Below, piece by piece: positions 24,415-34,554 of a DNA stretch of 64,000 bases. Location: contig CALBCJ010000004.1 in assembly GCA_937926975.1 (NCBI GenBank), positions 32,621 through 96,620 on the forward strand, given 5' to 3'. The stretch comes from an uncultured Propionibacteriaceae bacterium. Lineage in GTDB: Bacteria > Actinomycetota > Actinomycetes > Propionibacteriales > Propionibacteriaceae. A program made the translations under genes and the position numbers. Under the pieces are notes generated by a model that saw nothing but the letters and a program-made list of their open reading frames with translations, ran no database searches and was not told the origin of the DNA. How positions within the stretch are numbered: position 1 is the stretch's first letter; each line of letters starts with the position of its first letter.

Positions 24415-26918
24415 GGCTGCTGGAGAGCACCCGCCGCCGGCCCTGGTGGGTCCAGGTGGTGGGGCTGGTGCTGGTCCCGGTCCTGGTCGCGGCGGGGCTG
24501 CTGGCCGCCACCTGGGACTCGGACGCCCGGCTGCGGCAGGTCGAGGCGGCCGTGGTCAACCACGACCAGGCGGTCACCATCAACGGGCAGATCGTCCCGC
24601 TCGGGCGCCAGCTCAGCGCCGAGCTGGTCAGCTCCCGGCGCCAGCAGAGCTTCCGCTGGGTGCTGGCCGACGAGAAGTCTGCCCGTAGCGGGCTGGCTTC
24701 CGGCCGGTACGCGGCGGTGGTCACCATCCCGAGGGAGTTCTCCGAGGCGGCCACCTCGTACGGGACCGACCCCACCCACGCCCACCAGGCCACGATCCGG
24801 GTCGAGACCTCCCCACAGGCCGGGATCGCCGACACCGCGCTCGGGCAGTCCGTGGCGCAGGCCGCGGCGCAGGCCCTCAACCGGACCCTGACCAAGACCT
24901 ACCTGGAGAACATCTACCTCGGCTTCTCCACGATGGGGGAGAAGTTCCAGACCGTGGCCGACGCTGCCTCCCAGCTCGCCGACGGGAACCGGCGCCTGGC
25001 TGACGGGCTGGCCCAGGCCCGCGACGGCTCCTCCCAGCTCGCCGATGGGCTCGACCAGGCTGCCGCGCAGGGACCGGCGGTGAAGCAGGGCGGCCAGCAG
25101 CTGGTGGCCGGGGCCCAGGCGTACACCGACGGGGTCGGGCAGGCCGCCGCCGGCAGCCAGCAGCTCGCCGGAGGCCTGGCGCAGCTGTCGGCCGGGTCGC
25201 CGGCACTGACCTCCGGGGCTCAGCAGCTGGCTGGGGGAGCGGGCCAGCTGGCGGGCGGGATCACCCAGCTGCGTGACCAGGGGCTGGTCCCGTACGCGCA
25301 GGGCACCACCCAGCTGGCCAGCGAGAACCAGCGCCAGCTGGCGCTGCTGGTCGAGCTGCGCACCCTGATGGACCAGCTCGCCCAGACCCCGCTCGGCTCC
25401 CGACCTCCTGAGCAGCTCGTCGCCCAGCTGCAGACCGCGATCGCCACCCTGCAGCGCCAGCTCGCCAGCACCCAGGCCTCCACCCAGCAGCTGTCGCGGC
25501 AGGTGGCGGCGCTGCCGCAGACGGTCACCACCGAGATGGACCGGGCCGCGGCCCGGCTGGCGGCCCAGTGCCCGGCCCAGGTGCAGCAGCTCGGGCCCGA
25601 GGCCTGCCGCGGGTACGCGGCCGGGGTCCAGGCCATGAACGAGGCCGGAAAGCAGACCGTGCAGCAGCTGCTCACCACCCCCGACCCGCGGACCGGTCTC
25701 ACTCTGCAGCAGGCGCTGCAGCGGCTCTCTCAAGCGCTGGCGGCGGTCAGCGACCCGCAGCTGGCGCAGATCCTGCAGCAGGTCGAGGTGGTGCTGCAGA
25801 TGGCCTCCCAGATGCTGGCCCGCGGCGGCAGCCTGCCGACCACCGAGCAGCTGCGGGCCCAGAGCGCCCAGCTGGAGCAGCTCAAGAGCGCCGGGCCGCA
25901 GCTGGTCGCGGCCAGCACCCAGCTCGGCCAGGGCGCCCAGCAGCTCAGTGGCGGCGCCAGCGCGTACGCGAGCGGGGTCGGCCGCTACACCGGCGGCGTT
26001 GACCAGGCCGCGCAGGGCGCGCAGCGGCTCTCCGGCGGGCTCGGGACTGCGGCCGCGGCCGGGCCCCGGCTGGTCTCGGGCGTACGGCAGTACAGCGACG
26101 GGGTCAACCGGCTGGTCGACGGAGTCGGGCAAGCGGCCGGCGGGGCCCGGGCCCTGAGCGACGGGCTGGCCCAGTCCACCGACGGCTCGGCCCAGCTCGC
26201 TGACGGCTCCCGGCAGCTCGCCGACGGGCTGGCCCAGGGCGCCCAGCAGGTCCCCCGGTACAGCGACGCTGAGCGAGAGCAGCTGGCGACCGTGGTCGCC
26301 TCCCCGATCTCGGTGTCCGACCTCGACGACCTGGTCAGTCCGAAGGCCGCCTGGGCCAGTCTGCTGCTGGTGCTGGCGCTGTGGCTTGGGGCGCTGGCCA
26401 CGTACCTGGTGCTGCCGGCGGTCCGCAAGCGGCTGGCGATGTCAAGCCGGGGCTCGCTGGCGCTGCTCGGCGAGTCGCTGCTGCCGGGGCTGGGGCTGGT
26501 GAGCTTCCAGGCGCTGGTGCTGTCGGGGGTGGCTCAGCTGGCGCTGCGGCTGCCAGTAGGCCGCTGGCTCGGGCTGACCGCGGTGCTGCTGGTGGCGGCG
26601 GTGTCGTTCGTCGCCGTCCACCACGCGCTGGTCGCCTGGCTGCGCGGCGCTGGCCGGCTGCTGGCGGTGGCGTTCGCTGTAGTCGCGGTGGCGACCGCGC
26701 TGACCGCCTCGGCCCCGGGCCTGTTCAGTGCGCTGCGGCCGCTGTCGCCGGTGTCACCGGCGGTGGACGCGGTCCGGGCCCAGGTCGCCGGCGGGTCCGG
26801 AACCACCGGGGCGGTGTTCTGGCTGCTGGCGTGGGCGGCGGTCGCAGCCGGCTTCTCGACGGCGGCCCTGCTGAGGGCCCGTACGGTCACCCCCCGCAGC
26901 CTGCTGGCCGGGGTCTGA
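24411..26918 (+). CDS. YhgE/Pip-like membrane protein
   Basis: 835 residues. An N-terminal membrane helix (VVGLVLVPVLVAAGLLAA) is followed by a ~600-residue extracytoplasmic region rich in Gln, Ala and Gly with many copies of short heptad-like repeats (QLADGL, GAQQLAGG, YTDGVGQA), which should form long coiled coils; the last ~200 residues hold five or six helices. This is the YhgE/Pip (phage infection protein) layout, related to ABC-2 permeases and ESX-type secretion components. YhgE genes usually sit beside an ABC ATPase; here that partner seems to survive as the tail of the upstream MMPL protein. Start is coupled by ATGA. Confidence 0.85.
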   Translation: MRLLESTRRRPWWVQVVGLVLVPVLVAAGLLAATWDSDARLRQVEAAVVNHDQAVTINGQIVPLGRQLSAELVSSRRQQSFRWVLADEKSARSGLASGRYAAVVTIPREFSEAATSYGTDPTHAHQATIRVETSPQAGIADTALGQSVAQAAAQALNRTLTKTYLENIYLGFSTMGEKFQTVADAASQLADGNRRLADGLAQARDGSSQLADGLDQAAAQGPAVKQGGQQLVAGAQAYTDGVGQAAAGSQQLAGGLAQLSAGSPALTSGAQQLAGGAGQLAGGITQLRDQGLVPYAQGTTQLASENQRQLALLVELRTLMDQLAQTPLGSRPPEQLVAQLQTAIATLQRQLASTQASTQQLSRQVAALPQTVTTEMDRAAARLAAQCPAQVQQLGPEACRGYAAGVQAMNEAGKQTVQQLLTTPDPRTGLTLQQALQRLSQALAAVSDPQLAQILQQVEVVLQMASQMLARGGSLPTTEQLRAQSAQLEQLKSAGPQLVAASTQLGQGAQQLSGGASAYASGVGRYTGGVDQAAQGAQRLSGGLGTAAAAGPRLVSGVRQYSDGVNRLVDGVGQAAGGARALSDGLAQSTDGSAQLADGSRQLADGLAQGAQQVPRYSDAEREQLATVVASPISVSDLDDLVSPKAAWASLLLVLALWLGALATYLVLPAVRKRLAMSSRGSLALLGESLLPGLGLVSFQALVLSGVAQLALRLPVGRWLGLTAVLLVAAVSFVAVHHALVAWLRGAGRLLAVAFAVVAVATALTASAPGLFSALRPLSPVSPAVDAVRAQVAGGSGTTGAVFWLLAWAAVAAGFSTAALLRARTVTPRSLLAGV

Positions 26919-26993
26919 CCGGACCGAGCCCGGGGGTGTCGCCTCGGGACCCTGCGCCCACTCCCTCCCGCTTCCCGACCGGCCCGAGCCCGG

Positions 26994-27716
26994 TCAGGTG
27001 AGGGCGTCGTAGACCTCTTTGGTCACCTGGGCCACCTGCTCGGGGCTGCGGTTGCCGAGGCTGTCGTTGACGACGAGCACCCCGCCGTCGAGCTGGTGGT
27101 AGCACAGCGCCCGGGCGCCGCGCTTGCCGCAGCTGGCGCCGTGGGCGGTGGTCCGGTCGGTCACCGACGAGTCGCCGTCGAGGATCTTCGAGGCCTCGGC
27201 CCACGGGTCCTTGCGCAGAAACAGGTCGAGGATGTCGGCGCCGGAGCCGTACGTGGCGCGGTCGGCGAACGCGGACGAGGGAGTCGAGGCCGTGCCCTGG
27301 CGGGGCAGCCCGGCCACCGACGTCGGCAGGGTCTGGTCGACCTTCTTGAACCCGGCGCCCGGGTGAGGCCTGGTCGTGCCGGGGCTCGGGGTCGACTGCC
27401 GGAGACTGGGTTCCGGCTGCGCGGTGTCGGGCTTCGCCGGAAGAGAGACTGGGCTGACCGGGCCCGGGCGGCTGCTGTTGAGCAGCAAGGCCACCCCGAT
27501 CCCGGAGAGCACGATCAGGACCGCCGCCGCGACGACTCCGAGGATCAGCCAGATCCGGGACCTGCGCGGCGGTTTCGGCTCCGGCGGCAGGCTGCCCGGT
27601 GACGGCACGTACGGCTGCAAGGGCTGGCGGACCGTCGGTGTCAGGCTGCTGGGTGATGCGTACGGCTGGAGCGGCTGGTGGCCCGGATGCTGCGCCGGGT
27701 ACTGCCCCTGCGTCAT
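26994..27716 (-). CDS. Membrane-anchored protein of unknown function
   Basis: About 240 residues from ATG 27716 (GGGAGG upstream). A Pro/Gln/Tyr-rich cytoplasmic segment with repeats (HQPLQPYASP, RQPLQPYVPS) leads into one membrane helix (IWLILGVVAAAVLIVLSGIG, about 56-80), a Pro/Ser/Thr linker and an extracytoplasmic domain of ~110 residues containing two Cys (GASCGKRGARALCYH). This is a common actinobacterial architecture for cell-surface proteins of unknown role. No family was recognised. Neighbours give no clue. Confidence 0.75.
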   Translation of the reverse strand: MTQGQYPAQHPGHQPLQPYASPSSLTPTVRQPLQPYVPSPGSLPPEPKPPRRSRIWLILGVVAAAVLIVLSGIGVALLLNSSRPGPVSPVSLPAKPDTAQPEPSLRQSTPSPGTTRPHPGAGFKKVDQTLPTSVAGLPRQGTASTPSSAFADRATYGSGADILDLFLRKDPWAEASKILDGDSSVTDRTTAHGASCGKRGARALCYHQLDGGVLVVNDSLGNRSPEQVAQVTKEVYDALT

Positions 27717-27898
27717 CGTCTGCCTCCCATCGCTACAGCTCCACCCTGTCACACAGCGGTGCCGCCTCGGGCAGCGGTATGGCCCAGCCGACCCTGACCG
27801 GCCGCACGGGCTCGGAAGCAGTCGGTACTCTGCCTGGTCAGATGCCCTGTGCGATGGAGATACGCCGGGTCCTCGTCTGCTGGTAACCCGCCTCTGGC

Positions 27899-27934
27899 GG
27901 TGCCCGCTCCTGGCTCGGGCCAGGACCGGGCACC
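27899..27934 (-). terminator. Terminator hairpin after the quinone oxidoreductase gene
   Basis: Outer stem GGTGCCCG with CGGGCACC (8 bp) and inner stem TCCTGGC with GCCAGGA (7 bp), each perfect. It starts 4 bp beyond the stop of the minus-strand gene at 27938. Confidence 0.75.
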
Positions 27935-27937
27935 AGG

Positions 27938-28918
27938 TCAGGCCGGGGCGACCTCGAGGACCAGCTTGCCGGTGCTGTCACCGGAGACCAGGTACTCGTG
28001 GGCCTCACGGACCTGCTCCAGCGGGAACCGGCGCAGCGAGCCGAGCCGGATCCGGCCCTCAGCGAGCAGCGGCCAGACCACCTCGCCGACCCGCTGCACC
28101 ACGGCGACCTTCTCCGCGACCGGACGCTGACGCAGCGACGTCGCGGTGACCAGGGCGTTCTTGCTCAGCAGCCGGGCCAGGTCAAGAGTGCCGCGGCGCC
28201 CGCCCTGCAGCCCGATCACGACCAGCCGGCCGCCGCGGGCCAGCACGTCGACGTTCAGCTCCAGGTACTTGGCGCCCATGATGTCGAGCACCACATCGGC
28301 CCCGCGCCCCTCGGTCAGCGCCTTCACCTCGGCCACCCAGTCGCCGTGGTAGTCGATCGCGGCGCTGGCGCCCAGCCCGCGGCAGTAGTCCAGCTTGGCC
28401 GGCGAGCCGGCGGTCGTGACCACGGTGGCGCCGAGCGCCGACGCGTACGGGATCGCGAAGCTGCCGACCCCGCCGGCGCCGCCGTGCATCAGGAAGGTCT
28501 CCTGGGCCCGCAGCCCGACCCCGTCCAGGTTCGACACCACGGTCGCCGCGACCTCGATGACCGAGGCGGCCGTGGCCAGGTCCACCCCGGCGGGCGGGGC
28601 GAGGCACTGCCCGGCCGGCACGCTCACCAGTTCGGCGTACCCGCCGCCGGCCAGCAGCGCGACCACCGGGTCGCCCACCGACCAGCCCTCGACCCCGTCA
28701 CCGAGCGCGGCCACCTCACCGGCCACCTCCAGGCCCAGGACGTCGGTGATCCCCTTCGGCGGCGGGTAGTGGCCCTGTCGCTGCAGGACATCGGCCCGGT
28801 TCACCCCGGCCGCCACCACCCGTACCAGCAGCTCGCCCGGGCCAGGGACCGGGTCGGGAACGTCGGCGACGGTGAGCTGCTCGGGCCCGCCCGGCTCAGT
28901 GACAGTAACGGCGCGCAT
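27938..28918 (-). CDS. NAD(P)H:quinone oxidoreductase (zeta-crystallin/PIG3-like)
   Basis: 326 residues, medium-chain reductase without the structural zinc loop. GroES-like half: VVAAGVNRADVLQRQGHYPP, the signature of the PIG3/QOR group. Rossmann half: GGAGGVGSFAIPYA (about 145-158). Such enzymes reduce quinones or related enones with NADPH. Complete and in one frame, unlike the similar broken gene at 9.4-10.4 kb. Monocistronic, with a strong hairpin just past the stop. Confidence 0.92.
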   Translation of the reverse strand: MRAVTVTEPGGPEQLTVADVPDPVPGPGELLVRVVAAGVNRADVLQRQGHYPPPKGITDVLGLEVAGEVAALGDGVEGWSVGDPVVALLAGGGYAELVSVPAGQCLAPPAGVDLATAASVIEVAATVVSNLDGVGLRAQETFLMHGGAGGVGSFAIPYASALGATVVTTAGSPAKLDYCRGLGASAAIDYHGDWVAEVKALTEGRGADVVLDIMGAKYLELNVDVLARGGRLVVIGLQGGRRGTLDLARLLSKNALVTATSLRQRPVAEKVAVVQRVGEVVWPLLAEGRIRLGSLRRFPLEQVREAHEYLVSGDSTGKLVLEVAPA

Positions 28919-28975
28919 GCAGCCAGCCTGCCACAGTACGATGGGCGGTGCCGGGCCGCTGGCCTGGTCTATCCA

Positions 28976-29060
28976 GGCGAGGTCGCATAGTGGCCGAGTG
29001 CAGCCGCCTTGAAAGCGGCCGGGCGGAGACGTCCCGTGGGTTCGAATCCCACCCTCGCCG
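28976..29060 (+). tRNA. tRNA-Ser (UGA)
   Basis: Acceptor arms GGCGAGG (28976-28982) and CCTCGCC (29053-29059) pair fully; discriminator G at 29060. The anticodon loop CTTGAAA gives anticodon TGA. A long variable arm (CGGGCGGAGACGTCCCG region) and TGGGTTCGAATCCCA T-arm confirm a type II tRNA-Ser. CCA is not encoded. Confidence 0.95.
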
Positions 29061-29094
29061 CCCAGGAGAGCCCGTTCTCGCGCATGATGGACGT

Positions 29095-29850
29095 GTGCCG
29101 ACAGCCAGACAGTCCACCGATGCCCGCCCCTCGATCCTGGTCGTGATGCTCTCCCTGGTGGCGACGGGGACGCTCGCCCTGGTTACAGAAGCCTCACGCC
29201 CGCTGCGCATACAGCGCATGGTGCAGTGCAACTGGACCATCCCCGCCCCGGGCTGGATGCTGCTCGTCGGTGCGGCGGCGGTGGTGGCCCTGGCCGTGGC
29301 GGTGGTGCTGGCACTCGTACGGGAGATCCGTGACCGGCACTGGCTGCTGGTGGTGGGGCTGGCTGCCGTGGCCGCGACGCTCCTGGCGGGAGCCCTGCAG
29401 GATGACGTCTCGGCTCCTCGGCCGCCCTGGCTCGGAATGTCGCGCGCTGCTTTCGACACGATCCAGGACGTGGTGGTTGTGCTGCTGCTGACCGGCCCGC
29501 TCGTCGCCTTCGTCGCCGTCCTGATGCACTGCCTGCGCAAGGTCGACATCCTGGGGGTGGTGACGGTCGTGTCCACGCTCGCGTACGGAACGATCGGCTT
29601 CGCCGACGCCAAGCTGATGCCCCCCATCGTGACCGAGCAGGCCAGCTGGTTCGCCTGGGCCGGGAGCTGGGCCGTCTGGGTCCCGGTCGTGCTCGGGGTG
29701 CTGGTGGTCTGGTCGACCGTGAAGGTCTGGCGTACGGGCTCACTCGACACCGCGATCACGGTGATCGTGGTGACCCTGCCGCTGACCGTGCTGCTGCTGC
29801 ATCAGAGCCTGCGGATCCTGCCCGCCCCCTGGATCCAGTGCGGCGGGTAG
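29095..29850 (+). CDS. Multi-pass membrane protein of unknown function
   Basis: 251 residues, GTG start at 29095 only 35 bp after the tRNA. At least six hydrophobic segments: near residues 15-30, 55-75, 82-100, 125-145, 155-172 and 195-250. No conserved motif was recognised, and no charged catalytic cluster is visible. Composition and codon use match neighbouring genes, so it is likely a real gene. The start is not supported by a clear Shine-Dalgarno. Confidence 0.65.
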   Translation: MPTARQSTDARPSILVVMLSLVATGTLALVTEASRPLRIQRMVQCNWTIPAPGWMLLVGAAAVVALAVAVVLALVREIRDRHWLLVVGLAAVAATLLAGALQDDVSAPRPPWLGMSRAAFDTIQDVVVVLLLTGPLVAFVAVLMHCLRKVDILGVVTVVSTLAYGTIGFADAKLMPPIVTEQASWFAWAGSWAVWVPVVLGVLVVWSTVKVWRTGSLDTAITVIVVTLPLTVLLLHQSLRILPAPWIQCGG

Positions 29851-29963
29851 CACACCCCGGTTATGCACCAGGTGGGCTGTTCCCGGCCCTCTGGACCAGG
29901 TGCGTGGCCATCAGCACGCCGAGGGGTACCTCAGCGAGGAGCGGCTGAGCCGCGGCAGCTCCC

Positions 29964-32042
29964 TCAGCGGGCGCTGGCAGTGGCCTTAGCGGCGGCGGCC
30001 GGGTCGAACTTGCAGGCGTCGTTCATGTTCTGCGCGACCGGCGAGGCCGAGGTGGCCGGGGCCGGGGCCGGCGTGGTCCGGGTGGCGGTGGTACGCCGGC
30101 CGGTGCTCGCCGACGGCGTCGGGGCCGGGGCAGCGCTGGTCTCCGGGGCGGGAGCTGCCGTGGTCGGGGCGGGCTCCGCCGGTGCTGTCGACTGGGCGAT
30201 CGCCTCGGCGACCTGGGCGCGGACGGTCGCGTAGTTAGGGTTCGCTGAGACGAAACCGTTCACCCCGTTCGTGAACTGCATGCTCTGGTGCTGACCGTTG
30301 CGCATGCGCACGCCGAGGTCGATCATCATCGGCAGCACATCCTGCGGGATGTCGGTGCGCACCATCTTGCTGCTGGCCTTGGCCAGCCCCTCGTACCGGG
30401 TCAGCAGGGTCTGCGGGTCGGTCTGCTTCACGATCGCGTTGATGACGCACCGCTGGCGGCCCATCCGGTCAAAGTCGCCGTTGACCGAGCCAGAGCGGCT
30501 GCGGGCGTACCACATCGCCTCGTACGCGTTGAGCTTCTTGTTCTCGCCCGGCTCGATGTAGCCGGTCGGGCGCTTGCCCTCGGCGCTGCCGGCGATCGGG
30601 ATCCGCTCGTTGACGTTCACCTCGACCCCGCCCATGGCGTCGATCAGTCCGTACAGGCCGTCGATGTTGAGGTAGACGTAGTAGTCGATCTTCTGCCCGA
30701 GCGCCTCGCCCAGGCCCAGCTTCAGGGCGTCGGCACCGAAGTTCGCGGTCGGGCCGAGGGCGTCCTTGGGGACCTCGTTCTTCACGTCGGCCCAGATCGC
30801 GTTCGCCATCTTTGGGAAGCCGTTCGGGTAGTACTTGTGCAGCGGCGAGTCCTTGGGAAACGGGACCTTCTCCATGTTGCGGGGCACCGAGATCAGCACC
30901 GTGTTCCCGGTCCGGGTATCGATGCTGGCCAGGATCATGGTGTCGGTGTTCTCGCCGTACCCCTTGTCGGCCTCCGGGCGTGAGGACCCGTAGTCACCGC
31001 CGACCAGCAGCACGTTCAGCCGGGGGGTGCCGGCCCACGGGTCACCCTTCGCGGGCACCAGAGTGGGCCGGGTGCCGCTGGGGTCGTTGGTGAAGATCTT
31101 CTGCAGCAGCGAGGCCTGCTCGTACGTGTAGACCGCGCCCACCGCCATCGGCGCGCTGATCCCGAAGACCAGGGTCGCCACCAGCCCGGAGCCGACCACT
31201 CGCTGCAGCCCGTTCAGGCGGCGGGGCCGCAGCGAGAGGTAGGTGCTGCGGATCATCGCCGCCCAGACCAGGGCGAGCAGGATCAAGGCGCCGGAGATGA
31301 GCATCATCGCGTTCGGGCTGACCGCCGCACTCAGCGCCAGGTTCCGCTCCATGGCCAGAAACCCGACCGCTCCCACGGCCAGACCGACCAGCAGCAGGGC
31401 AGTCACCCCGGCCGCCTTCCTGCCGGCGCGGATCAGCCCGGTGCCCGGCACCAGGCTGCCGAGGACGGTCCACCCGAGGGCCCGGCCGAAGCTGGGGCCG
31501 GTGTCGGGCGACTCGGCGGCTCGGCGGGCCCCACGGCTCTCCGCCCGGGGAGCGGTCGCGTCAGGGTCGTTCAGGTACGGGTCTCGGTGGGTCCGGCTGC
31601 TCTCAGCGCGGGCCGCCGTGTCGGGGTCGTCCCGGTGGGGCTCGTCCCGGTAGGAGTCCCGGTGGGGCTCGTCCCGGTAGGAGTCCCGGTGGGGCTCGTC
31701 TCGGTAGGGGTCGTCCCGGTAGGGCCTTCGGTAAGGGTCGTCCCGGTACGAGCGGCGGCTTTCGCTCCGCCGTACGGTCGCGTCGGGGTCCCGGTAGGGG
31801 TCGCGGCGGGACTGGCGGCTCCCGCGCCGGACAGCGGTCTCGTCAGGGTCCTCCCGGTACACAGGGCTGGGCGAGTCCTGCCAGGACGGCGGGATCTCGT
31901 CCTCGTAGGCGCGGGCGGGAACCGGGGAGTAGGACTCGTCCGGCAGCCCGCGCCGCGGACCGAGCCGGTGCGCGTAGTCGCCGTGGTCCCTGTCGTTCGT
32001 CATGGCCTTGTCCCGTCCGTTGTCCCCGAGCATCGCCTCCAT
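29964..32042 (-). CDS. LytR-CpsA-Psr (LCP) family cell-wall glycopolymer ligase
   Basis: Up to 692 residues. The N-terminal ~185 residues are cytoplasmic, Arg/Asp/Tyr-rich, with near-perfect repeats (YRDEPHRDS about residues 114-140). Several membrane helices follow (about 190-310), then the extracytoplasmic LCP domain: LNVLLVGGDYG, NTDTMILASIDTRTGNTVLI, SVPRNMEKVPFP, and the R-rich pocket around YARSRSGSVNGDFDRMGRQR. LCP enzymes move polyprenyl-phosphate-linked glycans onto peptidoglycan. The tail (~630-692) is Ala/Pro/Thr-rich. Starts at 32042, 32033 or 32003 are all possible. It would attach the rhamnose-type polymer implied by rmlA, rmlB and rmlCD. Confidence 0.93.
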   Translation of the reverse strand: MEAMLGDNGRDKAMTNDRDHGDYAHRLGPRRGLPDESYSPVPARAYEDEIPPSWQDSPSPVYREDPDETAVRRGSRQSRRDPYRDPDATVRRSESRRSYRDDPYRRPYRDDPYRDEPHRDSYRDEPHRDSYRDEPHRDDPDTAARAESSRTHRDPYLNDPDATAPRAESRGARRAAESPDTGPSFGRALGWTVLGSLVPGTGLIRAGRKAAGVTALLLVGLAVGAVGFLAMERNLALSAAVSPNAMMLISGALILLALVWAAMIRSTYLSLRPRRLNGLQRVVGSGLVATLVFGISAPMAVGAVYTYEQASLLQKIFTNDPSGTRPTLVPAKGDPWAGTPRLNVLLVGGDYGSSRPEADKGYGENTDTMILASIDTRTGNTVLISVPRNMEKVPFPKDSPLHKYYPNGFPKMANAIWADVKNEVPKDALGPTANFGADALKLGLGEALGQKIDYYVYLNIDGLYGLIDAMGGVEVNVNERIPIAGSAEGKRPTGYIEPGENKKLNAYEAMWYARSRSGSVNGDFDRMGRQRCVINAIVKQTDPQTLLTRYEGLAKASSKMVRTDIPQDVLPMMIDLGVRMRNGQHQSMQFTNGVNGFVSANPNYATVRAQVAEAIAQSTAPAEPAPTTAAPAPETSAAPAPTPSASTGRRTTATRTTPAPAPATSASPVAQNMNDACKFDPAAAAKATASAR

Positions 32043-32070
32043 AGATGGTAACGAGTCTCCCAGGCCTAGA

Positions 32071-32160
32071 GCTGCTTGTGGTTTCGCGTGGACTCGCCCA
32101 GCCCGATCGCCGCCGACAGCGGCAGCCGGCTGCTGCTTGTGGTTTCGCGTGGACTCGCCC
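32071..32160. repeat. Two perfect 29-bp direct repeats, period 61 bp
   Basis: Copies at 32071-32099 and 32132-32160 are identical (start GCTGCTTGTGGTTTCGCG, end GACTCGCCC) and are separated by 32 unique bases. They lie between the LCP gene start and tRNA-Ser(GCU), so the second copy may contain the tRNA promoter; a -10-like TATCCT follows at about 32174. Only two copies, no cas genes, no internal palindrome. Confidence 0.9.
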
Positions 32161-32189
32161 CTGGTCGACCAGGTATCCTGGCGCCCGTT

Positions 32190-32279
32190 GGAGGCGTCGC
32201 CTAGTACGGTCTATGGCGCCCGCCTGCTAAGCGGGTTTGGGGCTCAACCCCATCGCGGGTTCAAATCCCGCCGCCTCCG
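32190..32279 (+). tRNA. tRNA-Ser (GCU)
   Basis: Acceptor arms GGAGGCG (32190-32196) and CGCCTCC (32272-32278), discriminator G. Anticodon loop CTGCTAA gives anticodon GCT. The long variable arm (GGGGCTCAACCCC region) and the GCGGGTTCAAATCCCGC T-arm identify tRNA-Ser. CCA is encoded at 32280-32282. A 29-bp repeat and -10-like TATCCT lie upstream, a terminator hairpin downstream. Confidence 0.95.
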
Positions 32280-32288
32280 CCAACGACA

Positions 32289-32317
32289 AAGGCTCCCGGC
32301 CACTGGCCGGGAGCCTT
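32289..32317. terminator. Bidirectional terminator between tRNA-Ser and pckG
   Basis: A perfect 13-bp stem, AAGGCTCCCGGCC with GGCCGGGAGCCTT, and a three-base loop. It lies 10 bp after the tRNA and 16 bp beyond the pckG stop, so it can end both transcripts. Confidence 0.85.
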
Positions 32318-32332
32318 CGCGCTGTCGGGGTG

Positions 32333-34159
<1,827 letters not shown>

Positions 34160-34263
34160 ACGTCCGTCCTCCTCGATGAGGGTTTCTGTTCGGATCTCGC
34201 TGCTCATGTTAGGTGGTCGTTCGGGGAGTGGACCAGGGGGTGCCCGACCCTTCACAGCACGAA

Positions 34264-34284
34264 GGCCCCGCACGGTGCGGGGCC
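34264..34284 (-). terminator. Terminator hairpin after tRNA-Arg
   Basis: A 9-bp perfect stem, GGCCCCGCA with TGCGGGGCC, loop CGG. It is placed 9 bp beyond the encoded CCA of the minus-strand tRNA. Confidence 0.75.
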
Positions 34285-34295
34285 ATCTGGTCTGG

Positions 34296-34368
34296 CGCAC
34301 TCGGAGGGACTCGAACCCCCAACCTGCTGATCCGTAGTCAGCTGCTCTATCCATTGAGCCACGAGTGC
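34296..34368 (-). tRNA. tRNA-Arg (ACG)
   Basis: On the minus strand the acceptor arms are GCACTCG (from 34368) and CGAGTGC, discriminator G, CCA encoded at 34293-34295. The anticodon loop CTACGGA gives anticodon ACG, read as ICG after A34 deamination. D-arm GGCTCAATGGATAGAGC and T-arm GGGGGTTCGAGTCCCTC are regular. A GC-rich hairpin follows. Confidence 0.96.
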
Positions 34369-34554
34369 TGGTCGACGAAGTGCCAGTCTAGAGCACCGCC
34401 GCCGCCTGGTCCAGCCGGTTGCGGACGGGCAGGTCGGCGCCGGTGCCTCCCCGCTCGGTCTGGCCCAGGCCGGTTCGCAGTCCTCCCGCCCTGAGAAGGA
34501 AGACCGGGGCAGCAAGCCGACCAGCCGCCGCGACGGCGGCGGCAGCCAGCAGGG

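Noticed and set aside
24405..26132. 575-residue minus-strand ORF opposite yhgE
   Set aside because: Leu/Gly/Gln-rich antisense of the repeat region of the YhgE-like protein, no start context.
32071..32160. CRISPR array of type I-E geometry
   Set aside because: Only two repeats and one spacer, no palindromic repeat core, no cas gene in the window, and the second copy merges into a tRNA promoter region.
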